Made by a program: the position numbers and the translations under genes. A stretch of 7,883 nucleotides of DNA from Chlamydiota bacterium (GTDB lineage Bacteria > Chlamydiota > Chlamydiia > Chlamydiales > Rhabdochlamydiaceae): positions 1 through 7,883 of the forward strand of contig JABEVM010000212.1 in NCBI GenBank assembly GCA_013041585.1, in the 5' to 3' direction. This document shows positions 5,794 through 7,883 of this stretch, one piece after another; position 1 is the first letter of the stretch, and every line of letters starts with the position of its first letter. The notes under the pieces are model-generated. The model searched no databases. It saw only the letters and a program-made list of their open reading frames with translations, and had not been told where the DNA came from.

Positions 5794-6536
5794 AGCTTGT
5801 CCGCTTTTTTCCATATTGCCTTAGTTAGAAGAGGTGCATAAATATCTTCTTCCATCGCGATGATAACAGAGTCCTCTTCTTCTTTTGTTGGAGCCCTTTC
5901 TAAAAATACAATTTTTGGGGCATTTTTGATAACTGCAAGAGGAGTTTGTTCTTTTCCTTCTCCCATGACTAAAACGGCGCTTGCAGCAAGCGCATCCAAA
6001 ATATTACTCATAGAAACTCGAAGAGGTTTGCCAAAAAGATCAGGCGATCCGACATAATTATATAAAGGCTTAAAACCACACCATCCAATCCCCTGACCGG
6101 TAATTCCTCTACGCAAAGGCGTTGTACGGCTGTCTGTCAATAACACACCTACTTCTTTTAGATTATACTTCTTGCGAATATGCTCCCAAATCCGTACTAC
6201 GCTCATTTGGATCGCTTTTGGGTACACCAAATACCCATTTTGGCAATTCGATTCATCAATGCCAGCAGATGGGATCAAAAAACCATTTTTTATTGTTAGA
6301 TGAACGCCATATCTATTTGGATAATCGCTCTCTAAAACAGCGTCCGCTTCTTGTTTGATTAATTCTTTCTTCGAAATGGCGTCTTTTTCAATAAAGCAGT
6401 TTTCGCAGACACTGAGTATTTTGGATGTGATGACGATAATATCCCTCTCTTTCACATGAGAAAGATAGGTATCCATAATATCTAAGATATCTTCGCCAAG
6501 CGTGATAACGTGAGTTCGAAAAGCTTCAATTTGCAT
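5790..6536 (-). CDS. CofE-family glutamate ligase, likely folylpolyglutamate synthase FolC2
   Basis: This 248-residue protein belongs to the CofE family, which joins L-glutamate by a gamma bond to coenzyme F420-0 using GTP. Family blocks are visible: DIIVITSK (32-39), the AGID-SN segment (91-97), LLTDSRTTPLRRG (132-144), the GWCGF-PL-Y-G block (151-163), FGKPLRVS (168-175) and the LAASAVLVMGEG helix (183-194). No other F420 gene is seen here. In Chlamydia a COG1478 protein (CT611, as I recall) replaces FolC and adds glutamates to folate, so that role is preferred. The ATG at 6536 matches the family's N-terminus. A TTG at 6572 would add twelve residues, but a TATAAT at 6585-6580 predicts transcription starting almost on it. 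No strong ribosome site precedes the ATG, so the start is uncertain. Confidence 0.85.
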   Translation of the reverse strand: MQIEAFRTHVITLGEDILDIMDTYLSHVKERDIIVITSKILSVCENCFIEKDAISKKELIKQEADAVLESDYPNRYGVHLTIKNGFLIPSAGIDESNCQNGYLVYPKAIQMSVVRIWEHIRKKYNLKEVGVLLTDSRTTPLRRGITGQGIGWCGFKPLYNYVGSPDLFGKPLRVSMSNILDALAASAVLVMGEGKEQTPLAVIKNAPKIVFLERAPTKEEEDSVIIAMEEDIYAPLLTKAIWKKADKL

Positions 6537-6579
6537 GAGAAAATTAGGGTTATACAAGCTTAGTATAGACAAATTCTCT

Positions 6580-6585
6580 ATTATA
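6580..6585 (-). promoter_or_regulatory. Possible -10 box of the CofE/FolC2-like gene
   Basis: TATAAT is read on the minus strand at 6585-6580, about 44 bases before the chosen ATG. No good -35 hexamer stands 16-18 bases upstream. The position suggests a start point near 6573, which favours the ATG at 6536 over the upstream TTG at 6572. Confidence 0.35.
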
Positions 6586-6609
6586 AAAAGCTTCTTTTCT
6601 CAATTTATA

Positions 6610-6638
6610 TTGGCAAAGTTCTCACCCTTTGATAAAAA
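6610..6638 (+). promoter_or_regulatory. Possible promoter of the cNMP-CPBP gene
   Basis: TTGGCA (6610-6615) is a good -35 match. The -10 is poor: TAAAAA (6633-6638) at a 17-base spacing, or GATAAA (6631-6636) at 15. Transcription would then begin near 6645, downstream of the TTG at 6629, supporting a start codon further in. Confidence 0.3.
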
Positions 6639-6676
6639 GAAATTTACCTATTTGTGAAGAAAAATGGTTGATTCTA

Positions 6677-7813
6677 ATGGATAACCCTTTAGCTACCTCT
6701 TTTGATAATTCAAAATTGAAATCAGAATTTACTGCTAGTGAATGGAAAATCCTTAAACCTATACTGCTAAAAGTCATCTTAGAAAAAGATGATGTCTTGT
6801 TTAAGGATGGGAGCGAGGCGGATGAGCTGTATTTTCTTGAACGAGGAAGCCTAGAAGTAAGTAAGAAGGGGCACCGTTTAGCGATTTTAGGAGCAGGACA
6901 CTGGGTTGGGGAAATCGCTGCGTTAGGAGATAAGCTTCGAACAGCCTCGGTGCATGCCACCGAGAAAAGTATCTTGATAAAGCTTTCCTTAGAGAAATTG
7001 CAAAGCGCAACAAAAAACAATCCGGATATTTACAATAAAGTCATCACTCATCTTTCAAGAAATATGGCCACTCGGCTCCAAGAGATGAATAAAACAACTG
7101 TTGCATCAATTAAGAAACAGCTCGAGCTCGCAAAAATGAGGATCGCAATGGGGCAATTTCTATGCTATATCCTCATGGCGCTTGGTTGTTTCTTTTTTAT
7201 TTTAAATGGGATAGCCCTGCTCGATTTAAATCCTAAAGTTTCCTCCGCAATCAGCATTCCCTTAATCCTGTTTTTAAGCTATTTTCTCTATATGATTATG
7301 AGAAAAAGTGGCTATCCACTCAGTGCATACGGGTTAACTCTTAAAAATTGGAAGCCCGCAGTCCTTGAGTCCCTATCCTATACCCTTGCCATTGTCCTTT
7401 TCCTTCTTCTTCTTAAATGGTTTCTTATCTCCACTTTCCCCATGTTTCATGACAGACCTCTTTTCCATATTCATGAAATGCTTGAGCAAGGCTTGGGAAC
7501 CTTCAACTGGCTGCTTGTCACAGTAGGGTATGCTCTACTAGCCCCTGTACAGGAAGTGATGGCTAGAGGGTGTTTACAAGGCTCCCTAACCAGATTTTTA
7601 GTTGGAGAGAGGAAAGCATTTTTCTCCATCATTTTATCAAACCTGATCTTTAGCACCCTTCATCTTCAGCTCTCATTAGAAATCTCCCTGTACGTTTTTA
7701 TAGTTGGTTGTTTTTGGGGATGGCTTTACTCTAGGCAGAAAACGATTGCCGGAATTTCCCTATCTCATGCCATTCTTGGGATTTGGGGATTCACAATTTT
7801 AGGACCTTTATAA
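6677..7813 (+). CDS. Cyclic-nucleotide-binding domain fused to CPBP (Rce1-like) membrane domain
   Basis: The 378-residue protein has two parts. Residues 20-135 form a cNMP-binding beta-roll: LYFLERGSLEV (51-61) and the phosphate-binding cassette GEIAALGDKLRTASV (78-92), with Glu79 and Arg88 in the canonical ligand positions. A coiled-coil-like linker (130-158) leads to about seven hydrophobic segments between 160 and 375. These carry CPBP (CAAX protease and bacteriocin-processing) motifs: QEVMAR (292-297) for EExxxR, FSTLH (325-329) for FxxxH, and HAILG (364-368) for HxxxN. The first Glu and the final Asn, both catalytic in Rce1, are Gln and Gly here, so peptidase activity is doubtful. The protein should sit in the inner membrane with the sensor in the cytoplasm. 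The ATG at 6677 is chosen over TTG at 6629 or 6668; ribosome signals are weak (GAAGA, 6656-6660). The DUF1328 gene starts 13 bases after it. Confidence 0.85.
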   Translation: MDNPLATSFDNSKLKSEFTASEWKILKPILLKVILEKDDVLFKDGSEADELYFLERGSLEVSKKGHRLAILGAGHWVGEIAALGDKLRTASVHATEKSILIKLSLEKLQSATKNNPDIYNKVITHLSRNMATRLQEMNKTTVASIKKQLELAKMRIAMGQFLCYILMALGCFFFILNGIALLDLNPKVSSAISIPLILFLSYFLYMIMRKSGYPLSAYGLTLKNWKPAVLESLSYTLAIVLFLLLLKWFLISTFPMFHDRPLFHIHEMLEQGLGTFNWLLVTVGYALLAPVQEVMARGCLQGSLTRFLVGERKAFFSIILSNLIFSTLHLQLSLEISLYVFIVGCFWGWLYSRQKTIAGISLSHAILGIWGFTILGPL

Positions 7814-7826
7814 CAAAGAGAAAAAA

Positions 7827-7883
7827 ATGCTTTATTGGGCTGTTATATTTTTTATCATAGCTATCATTGCAGCTATATTAGGC
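7827..7883 (+). CDS. Small DUF1328-type membrane protein (5' part only)
   Basis: Nineteen codons are visible before the window ends, reading MLYWAVIFFIIAIIAAILG. This matches the N-terminal helix of DUF1328 (YtjA-like) proteins, which are about 55 residues long with two membrane helices and no established function. AAAGAG (7815-7820) lies 6 bases before the ATG. The 13-base gap after the preceding gene suggests cotranscription. The rest of the gene lies outside the window, so the call rests on a short, hydrophobic match. Confidence 0.65.
   Translation, partial: MLYWAVIFFIIAIIAAILG

Noticed and set aside
5783..5810. Possible terminator between the hemerythrin and CofE-like genes
   Set aside because: Only a 5-bp stem (AAAGC/GCTTT) precedes the T run, and it overlaps both gene ends; too weak to call.
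6622..7020. Minus-strand frame of 132 codons opposite the cNMP domain
   Set aside because: Antisense shadow of a well-supported gene whose plus-strand frame shows clear family motifs; the product is Ser-rich with no recognised domain.
1..7883. Mobile elements, CRISPR arrays or toxin-antitoxin pairs
   Set aside because: No transposase, integrase, regularly spaced repeat or recognisable toxin-antitoxin gene was seen in the window.

Overview
The window looks like part of an AT-rich chromosome from an environmental member of the Chlamydiota (Parachlamydia, Waddlia, Simkania or Rhabdochlamydia type), or less likely from Legionellales. The main clues are an Lpg1974/MOMP-like outer-membrane porin, a CofE-type glutamate ligase of the kind that replaces FolC in Chlamydia, small Shine-Dalgarno-led genes and short intergenic gaps. 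The taxonomic call is an inference from gene content; no rRNA or other marker gene is present.

Layout. Bases 1-125 are the leader of a cold-shock protein gene (126-332) and contain a perfect inverted repeat with a competing alternative pairing. Bases 333-680 hold no gene but are rich in structure: a three-way-junction fold ending in a T run, a GC-rich hairpin and a palindromic repeat. The RNA helicase gene rhlE (681-1982) follows and ends in a strong stem-loop. Next is a porin gene (2180-3514) with a good sigma70-type promoter and a shared bidirectional terminator. Facing it on the minus strand is a yeast-type cytosine deaminase (3580-4074). Across a divergent intergenic region lies a two-gene unit on the plus strand: a secreted protein of unknown function (4249-5100) and a hemerythrin-like protein (5119-5793). 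The latter's stop codon overlaps that of a convergent CofE/FolC2-like ligase (5790-6536, minus). Divergent from that ligase is a fusion of a cyclic-nucleotide-binding domain to a CPBP (Rce1-like) membrane domain (6677-7813). The window ends inside a small DUF1328-type membrane protein gene (7827 onward).

How the genes relate. The cold-shock protein and RhlE both remodel RNA and may both respond to cold. The deaminase (pyrimidine salvage) and the ligase (folate polyglutamylation) fit the patched cofactor and nucleotide metabolism of an intracellular bacterium. The porin, the secreted protein, the hemerythrin-like protein and the cNMP-CPBP fusion are envelope or stress functions. No mobile element, CRISPR array, tRNA or rRNA was seen. 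The most unusual items are the cNMP-CPBP fusion with substituted active-site residues, the structured RNA region at 419-478 and the secreted orphan paired with a hemerythrin.
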